Positions 1-6,807 of a stretch of DNA of 7,544 bases are shown piece by piece (positions within the stretch are counted from its first letter, which is position 1; the number at the start of each line of letters is the position of its first letter). The DNA lies in the NCBI GenBank assembly GCA_011390435.1, contig JAABSK010000123.1:1-7544 (forward strand), written 5' to 3'. This stretch comes from Desulfobacteraceae bacterium (GTDB lineage Bacteria > Desulfobacterota > Desulfobacteria > Desulfobacterales > Desulfobacteraceae). The notes under the pieces are model-generated. The model searched no databases. It was not told the DNA's origin and was given only the letters and a program-made list of their open reading frames with translations. Made by a program: the position numbers and the translations under genes.

Positions 1-1701
1 GATATTGGTCATTTCAAACAGATACTTATTCAATCCCGCGTTGGTGAGGGTTTCCATGAACAGCGGTTCATGGGTTTTCGGCGTACATGCCGCGACAACA
101 ATACGGTTCAGCTTTTTTTCCTTGATCGCTTCCACCATTTTGGACTGGGCATCCTGGCTGCAGGCATACATGGCTTCTTCGGCATACTCAACATACGGAA
201 GGGTTTTGGCATATTCCGTTAGATTTTCGCAATCAACCACCCCTTTTATGTTGGAACCGCAATCACAGATAAAAGCACCGATTCTCGGCCGATCGCCGAC
301 CACATTGATCTCAGTGATTTTTTCAACTTCTTTGGTCAGGGTATTGCGCACGGAACTCAGGGCATCACCTGCAGCAGATGCAGCTGCACTGGCATCCAGA
401 ACAGACTCGGGAATATCCTTGGGACTATTGAATACCCCGGAGACATAGATGCCGTCTCTGGAGGTGGAAACCGGTTCAAATGATCCGGTTTTGCAAAATC
501 CGCTCTCTGTCAGGTCAATGCCAAGTTTATCAGCCATCTGTCTGGTTTCACTGGAGATTTCAAGACCGACGGAAAGCACGATCATGTCATAGGTGTCTGT
601 GATGATCTGTCCGAGTTCATCCACATAGCGGATGTTCAAATCCAGGGTTTCCGGATCCTGGGTCACTGAGTGGACACGGGAGCGGATGAAATTGATGCCA
701 TGCTTTCCTTTGGCATTTTCATAATATTTTTCAAACTCCTTGCCCGGGGTTCGCATGTCCATAAAGAAAATGGAACATTCCAGATCTCCGCCGGCATGCT
801 CTTTTGCGATCATGGCCTCTTTAATGGCATACATGCAGCAGACCGAAGAGCAATAAGGATTGTCGCATTTATTCATATCCCGTGATCCAACACATTGGAA
901 CCAGGCGATTTTTTTGGGATCTTTGCGTTTTTCCGCCAGCAGTTTGTCCTGTTTCTTTTTTGGCGTATGCGGCAGTTTGGGCAGTGTGGTGACATGTCCC
1001 ATGGTGGGGCCTGTTGCAGACAATATCCGCTCAAACTCCATGGAGGTGACCACATTTGGATAATTGGCATATTGATAGTTATCAAACCGTGTGGGATCAA
1101 ACGGCTTGAACCCCGGAGAAAAGATAATCGATCCGGCGTCAAGCGTTACTGTCTGTTCGGTTTGGGTATAATCAATGGCATTGGCAGGACAGACTTCAGC
1201 ACAGGTACCGCATTTGTCCTTGGTCAACTTCAGACAGACATCCGGGTTGATGGCGTATTTTAATGGAACCGCCTGTGGATATTCCACATAAATCGCTGTC
1301 CGGTTCGTCAAACCTGCATTGTACTGGTCATCAAATTTGCCGGGACATTTCTCCGTACAGGCACCACAACCCACACACAGGTTGACATCAACGTACCTGG
1401 GTTTTTGTTTGACTTTGACCTGGAAATTACCTTTTTCACCTTTTACATCAATGACTTCTGAGAGCGTTAAGAGCTCAATGTTTAAATGCCGGCCGACCTC
1501 GACCAGTGTGGGTGAGATAATTCACATTGCACAGTCATTTGTCGGAAAGGTCTTGTCCAGCTGGGCCATGACCCCGCCGATTGAAGGCCCTTTTTCGATC
1601 AAATAAACATAGTACCCGGAATTTGCAAGATCAAGCGCTGAAAGCATGCCGGATATACCGCCACCAATCACGACTACAGATCCGGTTAATTTGTCATTCA
1701 T
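1..1701 (-). CDS. hdrA: HdrA-like heterodisulfide reductase subunit A, selenocysteine-containing, partial at 3' end
   Basis: Cytoplasmic FAD and iron-sulfur electron-transfer subunit of the HdrA/QmoA family, which in sulfate reducers exchanges electrons among ferredoxin, thiol/disulfide or quinone-linked partners. Reading from ATG at 1701, all 567 codons to the window edge are open except UGA at codon 60. Visible parts: FAD-binding GGGISG near residues 13-18; [13 protein letters not shown] at 52-64; ferredoxin-type clusters C109/C112/C115/C119 and C156/C164/C167/C171; a cysteine-rich patch C270, C279, C284, C288, C289 (QCVGSR...YCSSVCC); then from about residue 474 a second module ([29 protein letters not shown]) like the N-terminal domain of long HdrA proteins. 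It already exceeds QmoA (about 415 residues from memory), so a long tandem HdrA is likely, with the rest beyond the edge. An AGGAG Shine-Dalgarno 9 nt upstream fixes the start. It is divergent from miaA. Family assignment is certain; partner complex is unknown here. Confidence 0.95.
1493..1516 (-). promoter_or_regulatory. Possible bacterial SECIS element of hdrA
   Basis: Nucleotides +6 to +29 after the UGA can fold as a short imperfect stem, CUCACC against GGUCGG (five pairs including one G-U, one C-C mismatch), closing a 12-nt loop that contains GGUC. The GG falls at +18/+19, almost the same distance as the GGUC in the E. coli fdhF SECIS loop (+19/+20 by my count). A second GGUC at +24 allows alternative folds. 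Position and loop motif fit SelB recognition, but the stem is weak by eye and no energy calculation was made. Confidence 0.5.
1522..1524 (-). other. In-frame UGA read as selenocysteine (Sec60 of HdrA)
   Basis: The codon context on the minus strand is GAC TGT GCA ATG TGA ATT ATC TCA CCC, giving DCAM-U-IISP. Cysteine-containing HdrA proteins carry DCAM-C-I-L-SP at this point, so UGA replaces a conserved Cys. Reading frame and family similarity continue unbroken for 59 codons before and 507 codons after it, which argues against nonsense mutation or frameshift. The result is a CxxU motif (C57, U60), typical of redox-active or metal-binding selenoproteins. HdrA is a known selenoprotein in some methanogens and has been reported as such in deltaproteobacteria (recollection, not checked). 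The SelA/B/C/D machinery is not in this window. Confidence 0.93.
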
Positions 1702-1710
1702 ATTAACGTT

Positions 1711-1715
1711 CTCCT
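1711..1715 (-). promoter_or_regulatory. Ribosome binding site of hdrA
   Basis: AGGAG on the minus strand ends 9 nt before the ATG at 1701. It matters because it fixes the hdrA start 59 codons before the UGA, so the short upstream segment is the true N-terminus rather than an unrelated small frame. Confidence 0.85.
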
Positions 1716-1765
1716 GTTTTTCTAAAAAATCAAATGATTCAGATTATGTAACCCATTCATTCTTA

Positions 1766-1807
1766 AGGCTTATATTTTCATAACCAAAATATTGTGTTAT
1801 AAAGCCT
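1766..1807. repeat. Nested inverted repeats across the hdrA/miaA promoter region
   Basis: An outer pair AGGCTT (1766-1771) / AAGCCT (1802-1807) encloses a perfect 7-bp inner pair ATATTTT (1772-1778) / AAAATAT (1786-1792) with a 7-nt loop CATAACC. The dyad covers the hdrA -10, its likely start site and most of the candidate miaA promoter. That is where a dual operator or a leader hairpin would sit. No known regulator consensus was recognised; the inner repeat is AT-only, so chance is possible. Confidence 0.45.
1775..1803 (+). promoter_or_regulatory. Candidate promoter of miaA
   Basis: On the plus strand TTTTCA (1775-1780, four of six -35 matches), a 17-bp spacer and TATAAA (1798-1803, five of six -10 matches) would start a transcript near 1810, about 26 nt before the miaA ATG. 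Its -10 overlaps the -10 of the stronger hdrA promoter, so the two may compete. An alternative, TTGTCA (1819-1824) with TATATT (1844-1849), has a 19-bp spacer and would give an almost leaderless message starting at the inner Met codons. Confidence 0.35.
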
Positions 1808-1825
1808 AACCATAAAGGTTGTCAA
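1796..1825 (-). promoter_or_regulatory. Sigma-70-type promoter of hdrA
   Basis: On the minus strand a perfect -35 hexamer TTGACA (1820-1825) is followed after 18 bp by TATAAC (1796-1801), five of six matches to the -10 consensus. Transcription would start near 1789-1790, giving an untranslated leader of about 88 nt before the hdrA start. It overlaps the candidate miaA promoter on the other strand. Confidence 0.65.
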
Positions 1826-1835
1826 CACTTATCAA

Positions 1836-2801
1836 ATGAAAAATATATTGTCTATGATGAAAATAATTATTATCTGCGGCCCTACAGGGATCGGCAAAAC
1901 AGCGTTTGCCATCTCTTGTGCAAAACAGTTTTGCGCAGAGATTGTGGGGGCCGATTCCATGCAGATCTATCAGCACATGACCATTGGAACAGCCAAGCCA
2001 GACCCTGATGAATTACAGGCTGTGCCTCACCATCTGGTGGACTGCGTGGACCCGCAGGTTGAGTTTGATGCCGGCATGTATGTCAGGGCGGCAGACCAGG
2101 CGATTGCTGAAATTGTATCCCGAAACCGTCTCCCATTTGTTGTTGGTGGGACAGGGCTCTATATCAAGGCGCTTGTCAATGGGTTGTTCAGATCCCGGGC
2201 AGCGTGTCCAGACACATTGAACCGGTTGACACAGGAACTGGCGGAAAAGGGAAACGCATCGTTGCATGAAAAACTTTTGCAGTGTGATCCTGTGGCCGGA
2301 AAAAAAATTCATCCCAATGATACATTCCGGGTTGTCCGCGCGCTGGAAGTGTTTGAAACGACAGGGCAGCGTATCTCTGACCATCAGACGGATCACGGAT
2401 TCGCAAGGCAGCGCTATCATACCCTCAAGATCGGATTGCGGATGGACAGAGAAACGCTGTACCAGCGGATTAACCACCGGGTGGATCTGATGCTGGATCA
2501 GGGACTGCTGGACGAAGTCCAGGCCTTGATCCAGAACGGATATGACATGAATTTAAAACCGATGCAGTCCATCGGATACCGGCACATGGGGCTGTATCTT
2601 TCCGGCCGCGTCGACTGGGATGAGGCGGTGCGGCTGCTCAAAAGGGATACCCGTCGATACGCCAAGCGACAATTTACCTGGTTTCACCGGGACAAGGATA
2701 TCCACTGGGTTGAGCCGGACCAGGATGATCTTGCCTTCGGCCTGATAAAAGAGTTTTTGACAACACCCGGGAATTTACATATAGTTTCTCCCCAAACCTG
2801 A
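1836..2801 (+). CDS. miaA: tRNA dimethylallyltransferase MiaA
   Basis: Transfers the dimethylallyl group of dimethylallyl diphosphate to N6 of A37 next to the anticodon of tRNAs reading U-initial codons (i6A37, later ms2i6A), which stabilises decoding. The 321 residues match the family throughout: P-loop GPTGIGKT (15-22), catalytic-Asp motif GADSMQIY (D40), the diphosphate/tRNA-binding stretch MTIGTAKPD (48-56), GGTGLY (104-109, with T106), HPNDTFRVVRALEV near 160-171, MQSIGYR near 243, and a C-terminal KRDTRRYAKRQFTWFHRD block that contacts tRNA. No Shine-Dalgarno lies at a usable distance from the first ATG (AAAGG ends 17 nt away). Met7 and Met8 are alternative starts that still keep the P-loop. 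Divergent from hdrA and followed closely by the lipoprotein gene, so probably co-transcribed with it. Confidence 0.96.
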   Translation: MKNILSMMKIIIICGPTGIGKTAFAISCAKQFCAEIVGADSMQIYQHMTIGTAKPDPDELQAVPHHLVDCVDPQVEFDAGMYVRAADQAIAEIVSRNRLPFVVGGTGLYIKALVNGLFRSRAACPDTLNRLTQELAEKGNASLHEKLLQCDPVAGKKIHPNDTFRVVRALEVFETTGQRISDHQTDHGFARQRYHTLKIGLRMDRETLYQRINHRVDLMLDQGLLDEVQALIQNGYDMNLKPMQSIGYRHMGLYLSGRVDWDEAVRLLKRDTRRYAKRQFTWFHRDKDIHWVEPDQDDLAFGLIKEFLTTPGNLHIVSPQT

Positions 2802-2804
2802 GGG
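2800..2804 (+). promoter_or_regulatory. Shine-Dalgarno GAGGG overlapping the miaA stop
   Basis: GAGGG begins on the G of the miaA TGA and lies 9 nt before an ATG at 2814. It is well placed for the 14-codon micro-ORF but is 32 nt or more from either possible lipoprotein start, neither of which has its own good site. Confidence 0.45.
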
Positions 2805-2813
2805 CAACCCAGG

Positions 2814-2858
2814 ATGAATTCTATTAAATATTATTTATGGCAGATCAATCACCCATGA
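2814..2858 (+). CDS. Possible 14-codon leader micro-ORF between miaA and the lipoprotein gene
   Basis: The frame reads MNSIKYYLWQINHP and stops at TGA 2856-2858. It has a GAGGG Shine-Dalgarno 9 nt upstream, and its stop overlaps the preferred lipoprotein ATG as ATGA, the usual geometry of translational coupling. No function is recognised for the peptide. It could simply be chance, since 14 codons is short and coding bias cannot be judged. An alternative lipoprotein start at 2837 would lie inside it in another frame. Confidence 0.3.
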   Translation: MNSIKYYLWQINHP

Positions 2859-4519
2859 GAACAATTCAATTTTATCTGAAAACTTTTGAACACAGCCTTC
2901 TTTTTTTTCTGATTCTTCTACTGGCAGGCTGTGCCGGTATTCCCCAGAAGGGGCCAGGACCTCATCCGCCACTGGATGATGCAGCATCAGACATGGAAAG
3001 ATATCAAAAAGAAAGCGAAGAGACCCAGGTGTCTTTGCTGAAAATTCTATCTGCTGAAGCGGAAAAATTTGTGCTTCAGGGCAATTTGAAAGAGGCGCTG
3101 CTGGTCTACAACCAGGCCCTGTCCATCGCTGATGAAACGCAGGTGCCATCGCTGATCAATGCTGTTGAAGCCCTTCTGGAAAAAATGCCGGCAGATGCGA
3201 TCAAAACCTTTGGTGAGATCAAACAGATTCAGATTCCCCAGCCTCTGATCCTGTACTGGACAGGGGTTAATTATGGCCAGGAAAACCGGTTGTCAGCTTC
3301 CAGGGATGCGCTGGATGCATTTTTGTCACAATATCCCGATCACCGGTACGCACCTGATGCCAGAGAGCTTCTGGCCATCATCTCCAAAACGACTTTTGAC
3401 AGGCAAACCATCGGGTGTCTTCTGCCACTGACCGGAAAGTATGCCATGTTTGGAGAGCGTGCATTAAATGGTATTCAGCTGGCAATTGATGCATTGTCTT
3501 CCCGGTATTCCCAGCAGCTCAACCTGGTGGTGCTGGATACAAAAGCCGATCCAAAAGTGGCTGCAGAAGGCGTTCAAAAACTTTATGAAAAGAATGTTGC
3601 TGCGATTATCGGGCCCCTGCTGGCAGAGCAGGATGCCGGAGTCGTTGCACAGCGCCTGAAAATTCCATTGATCGCACTGACGCAGAAAAATGAGTTCCCA
3701 TTAATGGGGGATTATCTGTTTGCCAACTTTATTTCACCGGAAATGCAGGTGGAAACACTGGGAAATTATCTGTTCAACCAACTGGGTCTTGAAACAGTTG
3801 CCATCCTGTACCCGGATGAACGATACGGGCGGCGGTATATGGAACTGTTCTGGGATGTGGCAGATAAACACAAGGTGCGGGTAACCGGTGTTGAATCCTA
3901 TGACGGTACGAAAACGGATTTTTCCGAACCCATCCAGAAACTGACAGGGGAATTTTATCCAGTACCGGATGTGTTGCTGCCAAAGGCCCCTGAAGAACCA
4001 GATGTGAAAGCAGTGGATGCGGATAAAGACGAGCCAGAGATCAAAATCGACTTTCAGGCGCTGTTTATTCCGGATTCACCTTCCCGGCTGAACCTGATTT
4101 TGCCGCAGCTGGCATTTAATGACGCCACCGGGATGTACCTTGCCGGAACCAACCTGTGGCATCACAAAAGCCTTCTGGAGGGGGCAAAAGGGTATTACAG
4201 CCGGGCTGTGATCACAGATGGGTTTTTCAGCAGCAGCCGGAACCCGGTTACACTGCAATTTACCCGAACCTTTGAATCTCTTTATGGTGAAAATCCTCAG
4301 TTTCTGGAAGCCATTGCCTATGATACAACAATGATTCTGTTTCAGACCGCCCTGTCTTTTGGGATCGATTCCCGCGAGGCACTGAAAAATGAACTGTCAT
4401 CCCGGCGTCTGTTTGAAGGGGTGACCGGTCTGACAACGTTTGACCCGGAAGGCGTGGCCCAGAGAGAACTGTTTTTGATTACGATTAAAAACGGACAGTT
4501 TGTGGAGATCAGCCGCTGA
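2855..4519 (+). CDS. Lipoprotein with TPR-like and periplasmic-binding-protein domains (LppC/PBP-activator type)
   Basis: Predicted outer-membrane lipoprotein of 554 residues. From ATG 2855 it has a 25-residue signal peptide with basic n-region, hydrophobic core LLFFLILLL and lipobox LAGC (lipidated Cys26); Ala at +2 does not signal inner-membrane retention. Residues of about 45-180 look like helical TPR-type repeats (QGNLKEALLVYNQALSIAD; SASRDALDAFLSQYPDHRYA). From about 185 a type-1 periplasmic-binding fold follows (IGCLLPLTGKYAMFGERALNG, AAIIGPLLAEQD, VAILYPDERYGRRYMELF, GMYLAGTNLW). A TPR-plus-PBP layout resembles LpoA/LppC, activators of penicillin-binding proteins, but is also close to branched-chain amino-acid (LivK-like) receptors, so its role in peptidoglycan synthesis is inference. 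An acidic/lysine-rich insertion at about residues 375-402 interrupts the fold. ATG 2837 would add six residues; neither start has a good Shine-Dalgarno. Confidence 0.87.
   Translation: MRTIQFYLKTFEHSLLFFLILLLAGCAGIPQKGPGPHPPLDDAASDMERYQKESEETQVSLLKILSAEAEKFVLQGNLKEALLVYNQALSIADETQVPSLINAVEALLEKMPADAIKTFGEIKQIQIPQPLILYWTGVNYGQENRLSASRDALDAFLSQYPDHRYAPDARELLAIISKTTFDRQTIGCLLPLTGKYAMFGERALNGIQLAIDALSSRYSQQLNLVVLDTKADPKVAAEGVQKLYEKNVAAIIGPLLAEQDAGVVAQRLKIPLIALTQKNEFPLMGDYLFANFISPEMQVETLGNYLFNQLGLETVAILYPDERYGRRYMELFWDVADKHKVRVTGVESYDGTKTDFSEPIQKLTGEFYPVPDVLLPKAPEEPDVKAVDADKDEPEIKIDFQALFIPDSPSRLNLILPQLAFNDATGMYLAGTNLWHHKSLLEGAKGYYSRAVITDGFFSSSRNPVTLQFTRTFESLYGENPQFLEAIAYDTTMILFQTALSFGIDSREALKNELSSRRLFEGVTGLTTFDPEGVAQRELFLITIKNGQFVEISR
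4509..4519. other. Tail-to-tail overlap of two convergent genes
   Basis: The lipoprotein stop (TGA 4517-4519, plus) lies beyond the phosphofructokinase stop (TGA 4509-4511, minus), so the last codons of the two genes overlap by 11 bp. No intrinsic terminator hairpin with a T-tract is seen just after either stop, so each transcript probably extends antisense into its neighbour. Confidence 0.8.
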
Positions 4520-5828
4520 ACGACGCATCCTGACCGGTTGCTTCCAGCACAGACTGCCAGAGCCGTCCCAGCGGGTCCATGTTTTTTCTTTTGCCGGCTG
4601 ACGCATCCATGGGCACATGAACATAATGACTGTTCCAATAGCTGATCAGCAGTTTTGTCTTTCCCGCCATTCCGGCATGAACCGCATCCCGTCCGAGAAA
4701 TCCGCAGAAAACCGAGTCATTGGCATTGGCTGGCAAGCTCCGGATAATATAGCTGGGATCAATATATTTCAAGGAAATCGGAATCTCTTTGGCTTGAAAC
4801 CACTGGGATATTTTTTCCTTTAAAAATAATCCAATATCCTGGAGTATTAGGTTTCCGGATGGATCATAAGCGTTTTCCTGATCATCGAACAGGTTCTGGC
4901 CGGCACCTTCTGCGACCACAATGACCGCATGTTTCCGGTGTCTGATCCTGTTTTCAAGGGCCTGAAGAAAACCGGTTTTTCCATACAGGAAAAAATCCAC
5001 TTCCGGCACCAGGACAAAATTGGCATCCTGCTGGGCAAGCGCTGCGGTGGCTGCCAGAAATCCTGAGTGACGTCCCATTAATTTGATCATTCCAATACCG
5101 TTCGGATAGGCTTCCGCTTCATTGTGGGCACCTTTTATGGCAAGAGTGGCCACATCCACGGCTGTGTCAAATCCAAATGACCGGGATACCAGGTAGATAT
5201 CATTGTCAATGGTTTTTGGAATGCCAATGACCGATATTTTAAGATCCCGGTTTTCAATTTCTTCAGCAATTTTTTTGGACGCGTTCAATGTGCCGTCTCC
5301 TCCCACCATGAACAAAATACTGATATCCATGCGGTCAAGACAGTCCACAACACTCGGTATGTCCTGGGTCCCCCGGGATGAACCAAGCATGCATCCACCA
5401 GTATTCTGAATACCGGCAACCGTTTGGGGGTTAAGATTGACAACTTCGTGCTCATATTCCGGGATAAACCCCTGCAAACCATGACGGATGCCGTAAATGG
5501 CTTTCACACGATAAATGTGATACAGCTCCAGCACAATGGATCGAATGATGTCATTGAGCCCCGGACACAACCCGCCACAGGTGACAATGGCGCATTTTAC
5601 TTTGGATGGATCAAAATAAATTTTTTTCCTGGGACCGGCCTGCTCAAAACTGACCGGCTGTTTTGAATTAAAATCCAGATGATCGGTCTGCACTTCCACG
5701 ATGATTTTGGCATCATCTGAGACAAATCGTTTTCCAGGTTCCCCTGGTTTCTGGTTTCGGATCAGTGGAGAGGTGATCCTGGCCTCGCCCAGGACAGGAA
5801 TTTCAGTATTAAAATCAAAGGGTTTCAT
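4509..5828 (-). CDS. pfkA: 6-phosphofructokinase, clade-X (TP0108/plant/trypanosome-like) type
   Basis: Phosphorylates fructose 6-phosphate to fructose 1,6-bisphosphate in glycolysis. The 439-residue protein has the long N-terminal extension of the TP0108-like subfamily, then CGGLCPGLND (84-93), GGDGT (176-180), PKTIDND (204-210; D208 is the expected catalytic base), SFGFDTA near 217-223 and MGRHSG (251-256). The phosphoryl-donor residues are mixed. Gly179 in GGDGT corresponds to E. coli Gly104 (ATP-type), while Lys205 replaces Gly124 as in PPi-dependent enzymes. Plant and trypanosome enzymes with this pair use ATP, so ATP is favoured but PPi is not excluded. The start at 5828 is chosen because GGAGG sits 5 nt upstream; a longer frame from 5912 would overlap kdsD by 98 bp and has no such site. 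The chosen start overlaps the kdsD end by 14 bp, suggesting coupled translation. Confidence 0.92.
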   Translation of the reverse strand: MKPFDFNTEIPVLGEARITSPLIRNQKPGEPGKRFVSDDAKIIVEVQTDHLDFNSKQPVSFEQAGPRKKIYFDPSKVKCAIVTCGGLCPGLNDIIRSIVLELYHIYRVKAIYGIRHGLQGFIPEYEHEVVNLNPQTVAGIQNTGGCMLGSSRGTQDIPSVVDCLDRMDISILFMVGGDGTLNASKKIAEEIENRDLKISVIGIPKTIDNDIYLVSRSFGFDTAVDVATLAIKGAHNEAEAYPNGIGMIKLMGRHSGFLAATAALAQQDANFVLVPEVDFFLYGKTGFLQALENRIRHRKHAVIVVAEGAGQNLFDDQENAYDPSGNLILQDIGLFLKEKISQWFQAKEIPISLKYIDPSYIIRSLPANANDSVFCGFLGRDAVHAGMAGKTKLLISYWNSHYVHVPMDASAGKRKNMDPLGRLWQSVLEATGQDASFSG

Positions 5829-6807
5829 GGCTTCCTCCATTGTATTGAAACGATCCTTTTCCAAGGATATCGTGCAGGTGAAGCATCCCGTCAAGGCGAT
5901 TTTCGTCATCAACGATCGGCAATACTGTAATCTGATAATTTTCCATCAGATTCAGGGCATCATATAAAAATGCCTGTGATGTCAAGGTGTGGGGGTCTGG
6001 AGTCATCACATCATTTACCAGAGCTGAATTCAAATTCGGCTGATTCTGGGTAATGCAGTGGCGGATATCGCCATCAGTGATAATGCCGGAAAGTTTGTTT
6101 TCCGTGTCTATAACCATCACCGCCCCAAGGGCATAATGATCCATCTGTTCAAGAGCCTGGCGCATCGTGGCTCCCAGCACGACAGTGGGTACGGCAGAAG
6201 AGTGGAACATGATCTGCCCGACCCTGCAGGAGAGTCTCTGGCCCAGGTTGCCGCCGGGATGAGACCGCATAAAATCACTGCGTTTGAATTGTTTCTGGGA
6301 GATCAGGACGACTGCCAGGGCATCGCCCATGGCAAGCTGAGCCGTGGTGCTGGATGTCGGTGCCATGTTAAACGGGCAGGCTTCTTTTTCAACACCGGTA
6401 TATATGACCATGTCACACAGTCTGGCCAGTGTTGATTCCGGATTTCCGGTAAACCCTGCCAGGGAGCATCCAATGGTTTTGATCAAGGGCAGAAGATAGT
6501 TCAGTTCACTGGTTTCTCCGCTGTTGGAAATGGCAATGAAAACATCATCCCGGCAGACCATGCCCAGATCACCGTGCAACGCTTCCACAGGATGAAGAAA
6601 AATGGCATTGGTACCGGTGCTGACAAGGGTCGCTACAATTTTTTTTCCAATGAGTCCGGATTTTCCAATGCCGGAGATGATCACCCGGCCGGTAGATCGG
6701 CAGATGGCATTCACAAGGTCTTCAAAATCTGAGTCGATGTGGCTGGCCAGGGTCAAAATACTGTCAGCTTCAATTTTCAGAACATCAATGGCTTTTTCAA
6801 TAATCAT
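5815..6807 (-). CDS. kdsD: D-arabinose 5-phosphate isomerase (KdsD/KpsF/GutQ family)
   Basis: Interconverts D-ribulose 5-phosphate and D-arabinose 5-phosphate, the first committed step towards Kdo for lipopolysaccharide or capsule, in the cytoplasm. The 330 residues have the complete family layout: an N-terminal SIS sugar-isomerase domain (about 30-170) with SGIGKSG (45-51, K49), HPVEALHGDLGMV (72-84, H78), SNSGETSE (94-101), KEACPFNMAPTSSTTA (141-156) and SHPGG (182-186, H183), followed by two CBS domains (about 198-258 and 265-326) ending in the typical LHLHDIL segment. K49, H78 and H183 align with functional residues of E. coli KdsD. The ATG at 6807 fits the family's N-terminus but has no clear Shine-Dalgarno. 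It is the upstream partner of the overlapping pfkA gene. No other Kdo gene is next to it here, although the preceding HAD gene might suggest KdsC (see that entry). Confidence 0.94.
   Translation of the reverse strand: MIIEKAIDVLKIEADSILTLASHIDSDFEDLVNAICRSTGRVIISGIGKSGLIGKKIVATLVSTGTNAIFLHPVEALHGDLGMVCRDDVFIAISNSGETSELNYLLPLIKTIGCSLAGFTGNPESTLARLCDMVIYTGVEKEACPFNMAPTSSTTAQLAMGDALAVVLISQKQFKRSDFMRSHPGGNLGQRLSCRVGQIMFHSSAVPTVVLGATMRQALEQMDHYALGAVMVIDTENKLSGIITDGDIRHCITQNQPNLNSALVNDVMTPDPHTLTSQAFLYDALNLMENYQITVLPIVDDENRLDGMLHLHDILGKGSFQYNGGSHETL
5834..5838 (-). promoter_or_regulatory. Ribosome binding site of the phosphofructokinase gene, inside kdsD
   Basis: GGAGG on the minus strand lies 5 nt before the ATG at 5828 and within the last codons of kdsD (it encodes part of NGGS). 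It decides the start against upstream ATGs at 5840 and 5912 and implies that ribosomes finishing kdsD can re-enter on pfkA. Confidence 0.75.

Noticed and set aside
5..448. Open frame of 147 codons on the plus strand
   Set aside because: It lies antisense to hdrA, whose minus-strand translation is clearly family-like; the plus-strand translation shows no domain character.
895..1263. Open frames of 60-120 codons on the plus strand within 670-1606
   Set aside because: All are antisense shadows of the hdrA coding sequence.
1522..1524. Nonsense mutation or frameshift making hdrA a pseudogene
   Set aside because: Reading frame and family similarity are intact on both sides, the stop is specifically TGA, and it falls exactly on a conserved Cys followed by a possible SECIS.
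2013..2477. 154-codon minus-strand frame inside miaA
   Set aside because: It is antisense to a well-conserved gene and has no recognisable motif.
5829..5912. Longer N-terminus of phosphofructokinase starting at 5912
   Set aside because: It would overlap kdsD by 98 bp, lacks a ribosome site and adds sequence without family character; GGAGG before 5828 is decisive.
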